From positions 1-64,000 of the forward strand of contig NZ_JADZDS010000025.1 in assembly GCF_020850895.1 (NCBI RefSeq): a DNA stretch of 64,000 nt. Reading direction: 5' to 3'. The stretch is from Thermomonas sp. GTDB taxonomy: Bacteria; Pseudomonadota; Gammaproteobacteria; Xanthomonadales; Xanthomonadaceae. The position numbers and the translations under genes were made by a program. The notes under the pieces are model-generated. The model was not told the DNA's origin. It did not search any database and saw only the letters and a list, made by a program, of their open reading frames with translations. Numbering within the stretch: position 1 is the stretch's first letter; each line of letters starts with the position of its first letter. This document shows positions 27,223-36,613 of the stretch, piece by piece.

Positions 27223-29010
27223 TCAGTACACCCGCTTCTTCGGCGGCACCGTCTCGACCTCGTCGGTCAGGGTCTGGGTATGCACCGGGCGGAAGTCGAA
27301 ACCGGTGCGGCCATCGGCATCGATGGTGACCAGGGTGTGCTTCATCCACTCGGCGTCGTTGCGGTCCGGGAAATCCTCGTGGGCATGGGCACCGCGGCTT
27401 TCGTGGCGCTGCTCGGCCGAATGCATGGTGACGACGGCCTGATCGAGCAGGTTGTCCAGCTCTAGGGTTTCGATCAGGTCCGAATTCCAGACCAGCGAAC
27501 GGTCGCTGACCTTGACCTTCTCGAACGACTTGCGCACCGCGTCGATCTTCACGCAGCCTTCCTTCAGCGATGCGGAGGTGCGGAACACCGCCGCATCGGC
27601 CTGCATGGTGCGCTGCATGTCCAGCCGGATCTGCGCCGTGGACAGCTCGCCATTGGCGTTGCGGAGACGGTCGAAACGGTCCAGCGCCTTGTCCAGCACG
27701 TCGCCCGGCAGGTCCTTGTGCGGCGCATTGGGCACATGGGTTTCGGCGCAGCGGTTGGCGACCGCGCGGCCGAACACCACCAGGTCGAGCAGCGAGTTCG
27801 AGCCGAGCCGGTTGCCGCCGTGCACCGACACGCAGGCCGCCTCGCCGATGGCATACAGGCCATGCACCTGGGCATCGTTGTCGGTGCCGCGCTTCTGCAC
27901 CACTTCGCCGTGGTAATTGGTCGGAATGCCGCCCATGTTGTAGTGCACGGTCGGCAGCACCGGGATCGGCTCCTTGGTGACATCGACGCCGGCGAAGATG
28001 CGCGCCGATTCGGCGATACCGGGCAGGCGCTCGTGGATGACCTCGGGGCCGAGGTGCATCAGGTTGAGGAAGGCGTGGTCCTTGTGCTCGCCAACACCAC
28101 GGCCTTCGCGCACTTCGATGGTGATGGCGCGACTGACCACGTCGCGCGAGGCGAGGTCCTTGGCGCTGGGCGCGTAGCGCTCCATGAAACGCTCACCGGC
28201 GGAATTGGTGAGGTAACCGCCCTCGCCGCGCACGCCTTCGGTGATCAGGCAACCGGCGCCGTAAATGCCGGTGGGATGGAACTGCACGAATTCCATGTCC
28301 TGCATCTGCAGACCCGCACGCAGCGCCATGCCGCCGCCATCACCGGTGCAGGTATGCGCCGAGGTGCAGCTGAAATAGGCGCGGCCATAGCCGCCGGTCG
28401 CCAGCACCACGCCATGGGCGCGGAAGAAATGCAGGGTCCCTTCGTTCATGTCGAGCGTGAGCACGCCGACACAGGTGCCTTCGTTGTCGAAGATCAAGTC
28501 GATCGCGAAGTACTCGACGAAGACCGTCGCCCCGTGCGCCAGCGATTGCTGGTACAGCGTGTGCAGCATGGCGTGGCCGGTGCGGTCGGCGGCGGCGCAG
28601 GTGCGTTGGGCGGTGCCCTGCCCGTAGCGCGTGGTCATGCCGCCAAACGGACGCTGGTAGATGTGCCCGTCCTCGGTGCGCGAGAACGGCACGCCGTAGT
28701 GCTCCAGTTCGATCACCGCGGCCGGGGCGTTCTTGCACATGTACTCGATGGCGTCCTGGTCGCCCAGCCAGTCGCCGCCCTTGACGGTGTCGTAGAAGTG
28801 GTAGCGCCAATCGTCCTCGCCCATGTTGCCAAGCGCCGCGGCGATGCCGCCTTGGGCGGCCACGGTGTGGCTGCGGGTCGGGAAGACCTTGCTGATGCAG
28901 GCGGTCTTCATGCCCTTCTCGGCCAGACCAAAGGTGGCGCGCAGGCCGGCGCCGCCGGCACCGACCACCAGCATGTCGTACTTGTGTTCCTGGATCTTGT
29001 AGGCAGGCAT
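27223..29010 (-). CDS. sdhA: Succinate dehydrogenase flavoprotein subunit
   Basis: This 595-residue catalytic subunit oxidises succinate to fumarate. The dinucleotide fold [11 protein letters not shown] is at about 15-25, and the covalent-FAD histidine is in [11 protein letters not shown] (H48). The active-site segments FHPTG and [15 protein letters not shown] are present, along with [19 protein letters not shown] near the FAD. It follows sdhD after 6 bases within sdhC-sdhD-sdhA-sdhB. Confidence 0.97.
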   Translation of the reverse strand: MPAYKIQEHKYDMLVVGAGGAGLRATFGLAEKGMKTACISKVFPTRSHTVAAQGGIAAALGNMGEDDWRYHFYDTVKGGDWLGDQDAIEYMCKNAPAAVIELEHYGVPFSRTEDGHIYQRPFGGMTTRYGQGTAQRTCAAADRTGHAMLHTLYQQSLAHGATVFVEYFAIDLIFDNEGTCVGVLTLDMNEGTLHFFRAHGVVLATGGYGRAYFSCTSAHTCTGDGGGMALRAGLQMQDMEFVQFHPTGIYGAGCLITEGVRGEGGYLTNSAGERFMERYAPSAKDLASRDVVSRAITIEVREGRGVGEHKDHAFLNLMHLGPEVIHERLPGIAESARIFAGVDVTKEPIPVLPTVHYNMGGIPTNYHGEVVQKRGTDNDAQVHGLYAIGEAACVSVHGGNRLGSNSLLDLVVFGRAVANRCAETHVPNAPHKDLPGDVLDKALDRFDRLRNANGELSTAQIRLDMQRTMQADAAVFRTSASLKEGCVKIDAVRKSFEKVKVSDRSLVWNSDLIETLELDNLLDQAVVTMHSAEQRHESRGAHAHEDFPDRNDAEWMKHTLVTIDADGRTGFDFRPVHTQTLTDEVETVPPKKRVY

Positions 29011-29016
29011 CGACGA

Positions 29017-29412
29017 TCAACTCCCGAGCGCGATGCGCAGCACCGCAAGCACGCTGGCGATTCCAGCCAGCGCACAGACAAGAAGGGTGGCAATTTGGAG
29101 GACCACGCCATTGAATGGCGCATGCACGTAGTCCTCGATCACGACCTGCAAACCCAGCCGTGCGTGCCAGAACACCGAAACGAGGAACAGGATCAGCACG
29201 CTGGCATTGATCGGATCGGCGACCAGACCGTGGATGATGGCGTATTCGGCGCTGCGCAGGGTCAGCGCGATCCCCAGCAGCCACAGTGCGGACAGGCCGA
29301 TCAAGATGGCGGTGACGCGCTGCCAGATGAAATGGTGGACGCCATCCTTGCCAGAGCCCCAGTTGCGCGCGGTCTTGAGTGGGTTGCGCAAGTCGTTGTT
29401 GCGATTTGCCAT
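29017..29412 (-). CDS. sdhD: Succinate dehydrogenase membrane anchor subunit
   Basis: This 131-residue protein has three transmembrane helices. The heme-ligand and quinone-site pattern His-x10-Asp-Tyr is present as WHARLGLQVVIEDY. The start GSGKDGVHHFIWQRVTAI is characteristic of SdhD. The ATG shares a base with the sdhC stop (TGATG), so the two anchors are coupled. Confidence 0.95.
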   Translation of the reverse strand: MANRNNDLRNPLKTARNWGSGKDGVHHFIWQRVTAILIGLSALWLLGIALTLRSAEYAIIHGLVADPINASVLILFLVSVFWHARLGLQVVIEDYVHAPFNGVVLQIATLLVCALAGIASVLAVLRIALGS

Positions 29413-29804
29413 CAGTGCCCCCAGCGCGCCAGGATGACGCCCCAAACGGCCGCCGTGAGCACCACGCTGCCGATCATCGAGATCAGGCTGTTGCGTACGA
29501 ACTGCGGGATCCTGAAGCCAAGTCCACCGTCTTGGAGGAGATGGCGGATGCCATTGATCAGATGGTAGGACAGTGCCCAACTGAAGCCGCACAGCACCAC
29601 CAATCCGGGAATCGACCCGGCGAACTTCGTGAAGGACTCCCAGCGCTCCGGTCCTGCGGCAAGTGACACCAGGCCGCAGGTGATGACCAGCGCGCCCACC
29701 GACAGGAGGATTCCAGTCGCGCGGTGGTAGATCGAAGATTGCATCTGCACCTGCCACGTGTAGATCTGCAGATGGGGGGATAGCGGTCGTTCGCGGGTCG
29801 CCAT
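29412..29804 (-). CDS. sdhC: Succinate dehydrogenase cytochrome b556 subunit
   Basis: This 130-residue anchor has three helices. The quinone-site residues lie in SSIYHRATG (S24, R28) and the heme-ligand His in HLINGIRHLLQD. The leader RPLSPHLQIY is typical. A GGAGAAG site before the ATG at 29804 settles the start; upstream in-frame sequence is not SdhC-like. It is first of the four structural sdh genes and lies 82 bases after a small SdhAF4-type gene. Confidence 0.95.
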   Translation of the reverse strand: MATRERPLSPHLQIYTWQVQMQSSIYHRATGILLSVGALVITCGLVSLAAGPERWESFTKFAGSIPGLVVLCGFSWALSYHLINGIRHLLQDGGLGFRIPQFVRNSLISMIGSVVLTAAVWGVILARWGH

Positions 29805-29886
29805 GGGCGGTCGCTTCTCCGGGTTGGCGGCCAGGGCCGCGTGAACGTGGATCAATGCGTGGGGTCGGAATGGGGTGATGGTTGGA

Positions 29887-30078
29887 TCAGAAATCGATGC
29901 AACGGCCATCCTTTTCCCAATCACCGTATCGGGTGGGCTCCAGCCCAGACTTGCGCCCGCCATGTTCCGGCGGCAGGGCGGGTGTGTCGATGGCCGCGGG
30001 AGGCTGCCCGACACCGGCTCCCGGCGAGTCGCCAAGCTCCTTGCCTGCGTTGGATCGGTCTGCCAGCGATGCATTCAT
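29887..30078 (-). CDS. DUF1674/SdhAF4-type succinate dehydrogenase assembly factor
   Basis: This 63-residue protein ends in EPTRYGDWEKDGRCIDF, the conserved C-terminal signature of the DUF1674/SdhAF4 family, with a Pro/Gly-rich disordered N-terminal part. SdhAF4 proteins bind the flavinylated SdhA and promote its joining to SdhB. The ATG at 30078 is the nearest start that gives a compact protein. It is immediately upstream of sdhC on the same strand, so an assembly factor stands at each end of the sdh operon (this gene and sdhE). Function is inferred from the motif and the neighbours. Confidence 0.85.
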   Translation of the reverse strand: MNASLADRSNAGKELGDSPGAGVGQPPAAIDTPALPPEHGGRKSGLEPTRYGDWEKDGRCIDF

Positions 30079-30291
30079 GACCCGCAAGTCTACGTCGGCG
30101 TGGCTTGTTGCGACAAGGCCAACGCTGTTGACGTGTCGCACATCACGGGCTCGGGACTGGTCACCACCGGCTCTCAAAACCCATGAATCCGGTCGAAATT
30201 CCACGACTTCCAACGCAAATCGTGGCCACTGGCAACAACCGACTGGCGCAATCCGCCTTCTCGCGGGATGATGGCCCCAGGGAGGTGGTGG

Positions 30292-31896
30292 ATGAGGCCT
30301 GTGCAATCTGACGTCCTCGTGGTTGGTGGAGGATTGGCGGGGATCGTGTCTGCGCTGGAATGCCTGCGTGCCGGCAAGCGCGTGACCCTAGTCGACCGCG
30401 ATACGCCGGAACGTTTCGGCGGGCTGGCGCTGTGGGCGTTCGGTGGCATGGCACTGGTCGGCACGCCGCTGCAGGAACGCGCGGGTATTCCGGACACGCC
30501 CGAGCGCGCCCTGCGCGACTGGGTGCGTTTCGGCGAACTCGATCCGAACGACACCTGGCCCTACCTGTGGGCCCAGCACTACGTCGAACGCTCCCGCAAT
30601 GACGTCCACGACTGGCTGGTCGACCACGGCATCGGCTTCCTGCCGGCGGTCAATTGGGTGGAACGCGGTCGCTTCGGCGAAGGCAACAGCCTGCCGCGCT
30701 ACCACGTGGTCTGGGGCACCGCACAGCGCTTGGTCCAATGCCTGACCAGTGCGCTGAAGACGGCTGGTGAAGGCGGCCGGCTCACCCTGTTGCACCGTCA
30801 TTGCGTGATCGGCCTCGAATACGGCAGCGGACGCATGGCCGGCGCGGTGGCGCGCAACGAAGATTCCTCGGCGGAAGTGCGACTGGAGGCACCGGTGGTG
30901 GTGCTGGCCACCGGTGGCATCAACGGCAGCTTGCCGCAGGCGCGCCGCAATTGGCCGATCCACCTGCCGATGCCCAGCGACATGCTCAACGGCGCCAGCC
31001 CGCTCTCGGATGGCAAGCTGCATCAGATCGCAACGGGCTTCGGCGCACAGATCACCCATGCCGGCGAGATGTGGAACTACGCCGCCGGCGTGCCGCACCC
31101 CAAGCCGCACTTCCCCGGCCATGGCCTGTCGCTGATCCCCTGCAAATCGGCACTGTGGCTGGATCATCGCGGCCGCCGCATCGGCCCCGAACCGCTGGTG
31201 ACCGGCTTCGACACGTCCTGGCTGTGCCAACGCGTCGCCGAGCAGGACAAGCCATGGACCTGGCAGGTATTGAATCGCCGCATCGCGCTGAAGGAATTCG
31301 CGATCTCGGGCGCCGAACACAATCCGCGCATCCGTGATCGCCAGTTCGTCCAGTTCCTGACCGAAACCCTGTTCGGCAATGCGCGACTGGTCGACCAGAT
31401 GCACCGCGAAGTCCCGCAATTCCTGGCCGATGACAGCCTCTCTGGGCTTGTGACCAGGATGAACGCACTGGCCGGCACCGACGACATCGATCCGGATGTC
31501 CTGCAAGCCACCGTCGACGCCTTCGATGGCAATTTCGTCGACGGCAAGACGCTGGAGAACGACGCCCAGATCCGCGCGATCATGCACGCCCGCCAGTGGC
31601 GACCCGATCGCCTGCGCACCTGCAAGCCTGCGCCCTTGCAGAAGCTGGGTGCAGGCCCGTTCATCGCCATCCAGACCCGCCTGATCACCCGCAAGAGCTT
31701 GGGCGGCCTGCGCACCGACCTCGACAGCCGCGTGCTGGACGGCAACGACCAGCCGATCGACGGGCTGTACTGCGTCGGCGAAGCGGCCGGCTTTGGCGGC
31801 GGCGGCTCCTGCGGCAAGCGCTCGCTGGAGGGCACCTTCCTGCCTGGCTGCATTCTCACCGCACGCGCCGCAGCCCGTTCGATCAGCAAGGGCTGA
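30292..31896 (+). CDS. FAD-dependent dehydrogenase (fumarate reductase / ketosteroid dehydrogenase-like)
   Basis: This 534-residue flavoprotein has an N-terminal dinucleotide fold (DVLVVGGGLAGIVSALE) and a C-terminal FAD closing segment (GLYCVGEAAGFGGGGSCGKRS). It belongs to the FAD_binding_2 superfamily that includes fumarate reductases and 3-ketosteroid delta-1 dehydrogenases. The covalent-FAD His region of SdhA is absent. The substrate is unknown; no steroid genes are nearby. A GGGAGG site before the ATG at 30292 decides the start. The stop is followed after 2 bases by the ThDP-enzyme gene, so the two are an operon and probably act in one pathway. It is divergent from the sdh genes. Confidence 0.8.
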   Translation: MRPVQSDVLVVGGGLAGIVSALECLRAGKRVTLVDRDTPERFGGLALWAFGGMALVGTPLQERAGIPDTPERALRDWVRFGELDPNDTWPYLWAQHYVERSRNDVHDWLVDHGIGFLPAVNWVERGRFGEGNSLPRYHVVWGTAQRLVQCLTSALKTAGEGGRLTLLHRHCVIGLEYGSGRMAGAVARNEDSSAEVRLEAPVVVLATGGINGSLPQARRNWPIHLPMPSDMLNGASPLSDGKLHQIATGFGAQITHAGEMWNYAAGVPHPKPHFPGHGLSLIPCKSALWLDHRGRRIGPEPLVTGFDTSWLCQRVAEQDKPWTWQVLNRRIALKEFAISGAEHNPRIRDRQFVQFLTETLFGNARLVDQMHREVPQFLADDSLSGLVTRMNALAGTDDIDPDVLQATVDAFDGNFVDGKTLENDAQIRAIMHARQWRPDRLRTCKPAPLQKLGAGPFIAIQTRLITRKSLGGLRTDLDSRVLDGNDQPIDGLYCVGEAAGFGGGGSCGKRSLEGTFLPGCILTARAAARSISKG

Positions 31897-31898
31897 AC

Positions 31899-33560
31899 GT
31901 GCCCAACGGCGCCCAAGCCCTGCTGCAAACCCTGGCCGATGCCGGCATCGACGTCTGCTTCAGCAACCCGGGCACCAGCGAGATGCACTTCGTCGCCGCG
32001 CTGGATGCCGAGCCGCGGATGCGCGCCGTGCTGTGCCTGTTCGAAGGTGTGGCCACCGGCGCCGCCGATGGCTACGCACGGATGGCCGGCAAACCCGCCG
32101 CGACCTTGCTGCATCTGGGCTGTGGCCTCGGCAATGGCCTTGCCAACCTGCACAACGCCCGCAAGGGTAAGGTGCCGGTGGTCAATATCGTCGGCGACCA
32201 CGCGACCTTCCATGTGCCGCTGGATGCGCAACTGCAATCGGATATCGAGACCGTGGCGCGCAATGTCTCGCCCGGGTTCGTGCGCACCTCGAACCGCACG
32301 GCCGACCTGTGCCGTGACGCGGCAGATGCGATCACCGCCGCACGCGGCCTGCCCGGACAGGTCGCCACCCTGATCCTGCCGGCCGACGTGAGTTGGGGCG
32401 ACGGTGGCCAACCCTGCCCGCCGCCGCCATTACCGGCACCCGCGGCACCCGATGACGGTACGGTGCAGGCGATTGCCGACGCCATTCGCAGTGGCGGCAA
32501 GGCGGCCCTGTTGTTGGGCGGGCAGGCCTTGCGCGAACCGGCCTTGCTGACCGCCGCGAAGATCGCCGCGCACTGCGGCGTGAATGTGTTCTGCGAGGTG
32601 TTCCCGACCCGGTTGGAACGCGGCGCCGGGTTGCCGGCGGTCGAGCGCATTGCCTATCTGGCCGAGATGGCCAGCCTGCAACTTTCCGGCCTCCAGCATC
32701 TGGTCCTGGTCGATGCCAAATCACCGGTATCGTTCTTCGCCTATCCCGGCAAGGCCAGCGATCTGGTACCGGAAGGCTGCACCGTGCACACGCTGGCAAC
32801 CCCCGCGCAGGATGCCGTTGCCGGGCTCGAAAAACTGGCCGCAGCACTGGACGCGACATCGGCCACGCCCGCCCTGCAAGCGGCCGCACGTCCATCGCGC
32901 CCACGCGGTCGCCTGACCGCCGCCAAGGTCTGCAAGGCGGTCGGCCACCTGCTGCCGGAGCGCGCGATCCTGATCGATGAAGCGATCACCTCGGGCCTGA
33001 TGCTGGGCGTGATGACGACCGGCGGCCCGCGCCATGACCTGCTGACCCTGACCGGCGGCGCGATCGGGCAAGCCTTGCCGAATGCGGTCGGCGCTGCAAT
33101 TGCCTGCCCCGATCGCAAGGTGCTTGCATTGGTCGGTGACGGCAGCGCGATGTACACGGTGCAGGCGCTATGGACGATGGCGCGCGAACGCCTCGACGTG
33201 ATCGCGGTGATCTTCAACAACGCCAGCTACTCGGTGCTCAACGTCGAGTTGGATCGGGTCGGTGCCGGTAGCCGTGGGGGCCCCAAGGCCAAGGCGCAAC
33301 TCGACCTGCACGGCCCCGTGCTCGATTTCGCATCGCTGGCACACGGTATGGGCGTGACGGCGACCCGCTGCGACCGTGCCGATGCCTTCTGCAAGGCACT
33401 GGAAACCGCGCTGGCGACACCCGGCCCGCACCTGATCGAGGCCGTGGTGCCGGAGTCATTGAACGCCAGCAAGCGCCGTGTCCTGCCTTGGCTGCTGCGC
33501 AGCCTGCCCAACCTGCCGAAACCGGTGGCACTGGCGCTCAAACGCAAGATCGCGCCCTAG
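31899..33560 (+). CDS. Acetolactate synthase-like ThDP-dependent enzyme
   Basis: This 553-residue protein has the three-domain fold of the acetohydroxyacid synthase/benzoylformate decarboxylase superfamily. The ThDP-activating Glu is kept in CLFEGVATGAADGYARM, and the C-terminal GDGSAMYTVQALW...IFNN motif binds Mg-ThDP. The N-terminal FSNPGTSEMHFVAALD pattern sets it apart from true IlvB/IlvI; it resembles the IlvX-like uncharacterised branch. No small regulatory subunit gene is present, so branched-chain synthesis is unlikely. The GTG at 31899 lies 2 bases after the FAD-dehydrogenase stop. The reaction is not known. Confidence 0.78.
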   Translation: MPNGAQALLQTLADAGIDVCFSNPGTSEMHFVAALDAEPRMRAVLCLFEGVATGAADGYARMAGKPAATLLHLGCGLGNGLANLHNARKGKVPVVNIVGDHATFHVPLDAQLQSDIETVARNVSPGFVRTSNRTADLCRDAADAITAARGLPGQVATLILPADVSWGDGGQPCPPPPLPAPAAPDDGTVQAIADAIRSGGKAALLLGGQALREPALLTAAKIAAHCGVNVFCEVFPTRLERGAGLPAVERIAYLAEMASLQLSGLQHLVLVDAKSPVSFFAYPGKASDLVPEGCTVHTLATPAQDAVAGLEKLAAALDATSATPALQAAARPSRPRGRLTAAKVCKAVGHLLPERAILIDEAITSGLMLGVMTTGGPRHDLLTLTGGAIGQALPNAVGAAIACPDRKVLALVGDGSAMYTVQALWTMARERLDVIAVIFNNASYSVLNVELDRVGAGSRGGPKAKAQLDLHGPVLDFASLAHGMGVTATRCDRADAFCKALETALATPGPHLIEAVVPESLNASKRRVLPWLLRSLPNLPKPVALALKRKIAP

Positions 33561-33575
33561 ACCCGGCACACAACT

Positions 33576-35846
33576 TCAGGCCAGTGAGCCCGCCGCCGCC
33601 ACGATGTCCTCGTCCTTCGGAATCACGAGGAAGGCCGCGCCCGCCAGCGGCGTGTAGGTATCGGCACCGCAGACCCGTTGCAGCGGCTTGCCGCCAAAGC
33701 CGGCCTCGGTGATCGCGGTGATCACGCCTTCGCCTATGCCGGCGCTGAAGCGTCCCTCATCAACGATGAGAATGCGCGCGCATTCGCGGGCGTGCTTGGC
33801 AATCGCCGCGTGATTGAGCGGCACCAGCCAGCGCAGGTCGACCACCCGCACCTTCCAGCCGTGTTTGGCTTCGATCTCCCGCGCCGCACGCAGGCTCATC
33901 GGCATGCCATTTCCGTAGCTAAAGATCACGCAGTCGTTGGCATCGGCGTTGTAGACGCGCTCCTCGCCCAGCGTGAGCGCTAGGTCGGGGGCTGGATACT
34001 CGGTCAACCACTGACCATCGCCGGCTTCGTACAGGTCCTTGGTCATGTACAGCGCGATCGGTTCGAGGAAGGCGGTGACACGCCCGTCCACTTTCGCCAG
34101 TGCCGCCAGCGTGCGCAGCATCATCGCCGCATCATCGCCGCGCGAGGGACATCCGACGACCAAGCCGGGAATATCGCGCAGCGCGGTGACCGAGTTGTCG
34201 TTGTGGAAATGCCCACCGAAACCGCGCTGGTAACCCAGCCCGGCGATGCGCACCAGCATCGGGTTGGCGTACTGGTTATTGCTGAAGAATTGCAGCGAAC
34301 ACGCTTCGCCACGAACTTGGTCGATGGCATTGTGCAGGTAGGCCAGATATTGAATCTCGGGGATCGGCAGCATGCCCATGTTGGCAAAGCCCTGCGCCAT
34401 GCCGAGGATCATGGTTTCATCCAACAAGGTGTTGAACACGCGCTTGTTGCCGAAGGCCTTGTGCAGGCCCTTGGTGACCGTGTACACGCCGCCCTTCTGG
34501 GCCACGTCCTCGCCGAACAGCAGGGTTTCCGGGTACTTGGCGAACAGGTCGTGCAAGGCCTGATTGATCTGGATCGCCAGATGCTTCGGCGCCTGCCTTT
34601 CCGGCAATTTCTCTTCGCTGCCGAAGGCCTTGATGCGCACCTCGTGCGTCGGCATGCGGATGGCTTCTGCCGCCACCTTGTCCGGCGAGTAAGGCGCCAA
34701 CGGCGCCACCACGTGTTCCAGGGTTTCGATGCGTGGGCGGCGGTCGGCATCTTCGGCGGCCACGAAACACTTTTTGCGAGTGTCTTCGTACAGCGCAAGA
34801 ATCTCGTCCGGACTCATCAAGCCCGACTCCAGTGCGATCGCCGCGCTGCGCAGCAGCGGATCGCCCGCTTCCACCGCGCACAGCTCTTCGAAGCTGCGCC
34901 ATTCGATTTCGAAGTCGGTGCCGGCGTGGCCCATGATGCGGTTGGTGCGCAGGTGCAGGAAGGTCGGGCGGCGAGTCGTGCGGCAGTGCTCGACCGCGCG
35001 CAGCACGTCGCCGTAACCCGCGGCAAGGTCCAAGCCATCGGCGAAGAAGTAATCGAGGTCCGGGCGATTTCGGAAGCTCTCGGCGATCCAGCCACCGGGT
35101 GTCTTCACCGAGATACCGATGCCATTGTCCTCGCACACGTACAGCACCGGCGCCGGCAACTTCTGGTAGGCGGTCCAACTGGCCGCGTTGAACGCCGTCT
35201 GCGCGGTGGCGTGGTTGGCCGACGCATCGCCGAACGAACAGATGGCGATGGCATCGTCCGGCACCGGCAGGCCCACGCCGAGGCGCTTGCCGGCCTCGAT
35301 CGCCACCGCCGTGCCCAGCGCCTTGGGCAGGTGCGAGGCAATCGTCGAGGTCTGCGGCAGCACCCACAAGGGCTTGCTGCCCCAGACCTTGTGGCGGCCG
35401 CCACTGGCCGGGTCTTCGGCGCTGGCGGCGAAACTCAGCGCCGAATCCATGATCGGATCCATCCCCGGCAACTTGCGGAAGCGCTCGGCCATGAAGCCGC
35501 CGCTGCGGTAATGCAGGAACGCCGGATCGGTATGCCGCGTGGCGCGCGCGACCATCGCATTGCCTTCGTGACCGGACGAGCCAATCGTGTAAAAGACCTT
35601 GTTCTGCACGCGCAGCACGCGCGCCATCAGGTCCAGATGGCGGGAGATCAATTGCGACTCGAACAGCTCGCGAAAACCACGCGCATCGAGCGCACTGCCG
35701 TCGAGGATTGCCTCGCCCGCCGCAGGCTTCGGCAGCGCCTGTCCGCTCCAACCGCGCACGAACTCCTGGAAATTGACGTCGCAGATCTCGGCGCGGTTCA
35801 AGCCCTTCATGCGGGCGGGAATCGGATTGGGAACGGTGTTGAACAT
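33576..35846 (-). CDS. Fused E1 alpha/beta of a 2-oxoacid dehydrogenase
   Basis: This 756-residue protein joins the two E1 subunits in one chain. The alpha part (to about 400) has the ThDP motif GDASANHATAQTAFN and ends in an EDNGIGIS segment; the beta part (about 420-756) starts ALHDLFAKYPETLLFGEDVAQKGG and contains the quinone-like DETMILGMAQGFANMG region. The most likely substrates are branched-chain 2-oxoacids, but E2 and E3 genes are absent here, so this is an inference from similarity to bacterial bkd-type fusions. It faces the ThDP-enzyme gene with 15 bases between stops. Confidence 0.85.
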   Translation of the reverse strand: MFNTVPNPIPARMKGLNRAEICDVNFQEFVRGWSGQALPKPAAGEAILDGSALDARGFRELFESQLISRHLDLMARVLRVQNKVFYTIGSSGHEGNAMVARATRHTDPAFLHYRSGGFMAERFRKLPGMDPIMDSALSFAASAEDPASGGRHKVWGSKPLWVLPQTSTIASHLPKALGTAVAIEAGKRLGVGLPVPDDAIAICSFGDASANHATAQTAFNAASWTAYQKLPAPVLYVCEDNGIGISVKTPGGWIAESFRNRPDLDYFFADGLDLAAGYGDVLRAVEHCRTTRRPTFLHLRTNRIMGHAGTDFEIEWRSFEELCAVEAGDPLLRSAAIALESGLMSPDEILALYEDTRKKCFVAAEDADRRPRIETLEHVVAPLAPYSPDKVAAEAIRMPTHEVRIKAFGSEEKLPERQAPKHLAIQINQALHDLFAKYPETLLFGEDVAQKGGVYTVTKGLHKAFGNKRVFNTLLDETMILGMAQGFANMGMLPIPEIQYLAYLHNAIDQVRGEACSLQFFSNNQYANPMLVRIAGLGYQRGFGGHFHNDNSVTALRDIPGLVVGCPSRGDDAAMMLRTLAALAKVDGRVTAFLEPIALYMTKDLYEAGDGQWLTEYPAPDLALTLGEERVYNADANDCVIFSYGNGMPMSLRAAREIEAKHGWKVRVVDLRWLVPLNHAAIAKHARECARILIVDEGRFSAGIGEGVITAITEAGFGGKPLQRVCGADTYTPLAGAAFLVIPKDEDIVAAAGSLA

Positions 35847-35928
35847 GGCGATCTCTCATCCGGCGGAGTGCAAACCGCCATTTACGGAAAACGTGGGCAG
35901 ACTCGAGCCTGCCTTGAAGGCGGTGCAG

Positions 35929-36483
35929 TCAGGTCGTTGCGGCGGCGCGGCGCGCGTTCCACTGCGCGACAGTCTGGCCCCACACATCCACCACGACATC
36001 CTGAAACGGGGGCGGCAGTTGGCCGGGGCCTTGCAGGGTCGAGCCGAGTCGCTTGGCCAGATTCTGCGAAGCGGTATTTCCGGGGTCGATGCAATGGATG
36101 ATGGCATCCCAACCGAGGTTGGCAAATGCCCAATCGACTGCAGCGATGCCAGCCTCGGTGGCGTAGCCCTTGCCCCAGGCACGCGGATGGAAGGCATAGC
36201 CAATCTCGTTGCCGGGCCAGCCTTCCGGTTTCCACGGCCCGATCTGCCCCAGCCACAGGCCGCTGGACTTTTCGACCACGCCGAACATGCCGAAGCCCTG
36301 CACCAGCCACGCACCCGGCTGCCACAGGAAACGCCGCCACGCCTCAGCGCGGGTCACCGAACCTCCGATGAAACGAGCAGCATCTGCATCACCTTGCAGT
36401 TCCGCAAAGCCGTCGAAATCTTCGGCGCACGGTGGACGCAGGAGCAGACGGTCGGTTTCGATGCGGATGTCGTCGATTTTCAT
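35929..36483 (-). CDS. GNAT family N-acetyltransferase
   Basis: This 184-residue protein fits the RimJ/RimL-type GNAT group: TDRLLLRPPCAEDF near the start, and the acetyl-CoA loop in FHPRAWGKGYATEAGIAAVDWAF. The target (ribosomal protein, antibiotic or small molecule) cannot be told. The ATG at 36483 gives MKIDDIRIETDRL; further upstream is repeat DNA. It is followed by the E1 gene on the same strand 82 bases on. Confidence 0.85.
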   Translation of the reverse strand: MKIDDIRIETDRLLLRPPCAEDFDGFAELQGDADAARFIGGSVTRAEAWRRFLWQPGAWLVQGFGMFGVVEKSSGLWLGQIGPWKPEGWPGNEIGYAFHPRAWGKGYATEAGIAAVDWAFANLGWDAIIHCIDPGNTASQNLAKRLGSTLQGPGQLPPPFQDVVVDVWGQTVAQWNARRAAATT

Positions 36484-36496
36484 GCTCGGTTCCAAA

Positions 36497-36605
36497 AGCC
36501 CCTCTCCCACCGGGAGAGGGGTTGGGGTGAGGGTTCGGCACGCAGCACATGCGCATCCGCACCCTCATCCGCCCTTCGGGCACCTTCTCCCGGAGGGAGA
36601 AGGGA
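36497..36605. repeat. CCCTCTCCC/GGGAGAGGG intergenic palindromic repeat
   Basis: Two hairpins (CCCCTCTCCC/GGGAGAGGGG at 36499-36521 and CCTTCTCCC/GGGAGAAGG at 36583-36603) flank a GGGTGAGGGT...ACCCTCATCC pair that can form a long outer stem. Such CTCTCCC-type palindromes are widespread REP-like intergenic sequences in proteobacteria. It lies between gcdH and the acetyltransferase. Confidence 0.75.
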
Positions 36606-36613
36606 AAGCGACA

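Noticed and set aside
27718-29568. A 616-codon plus-strand frame opposite sdhA
   Set aside because: Antisense shadow of sdhA, no domain, no ribosome site.
31899-33560. Catalytically dead IlvX-like protein
   Set aside because: The ThDP-activating Glu is present in CLFEGVATGAADG, so loss of ThDP chemistry is not supported.
34203-36101. A 632-codon plus-strand frame opposite the fused E1 gene
   Set aside because: Antisense to a conserved ThDP enzyme; low-complexity composition.
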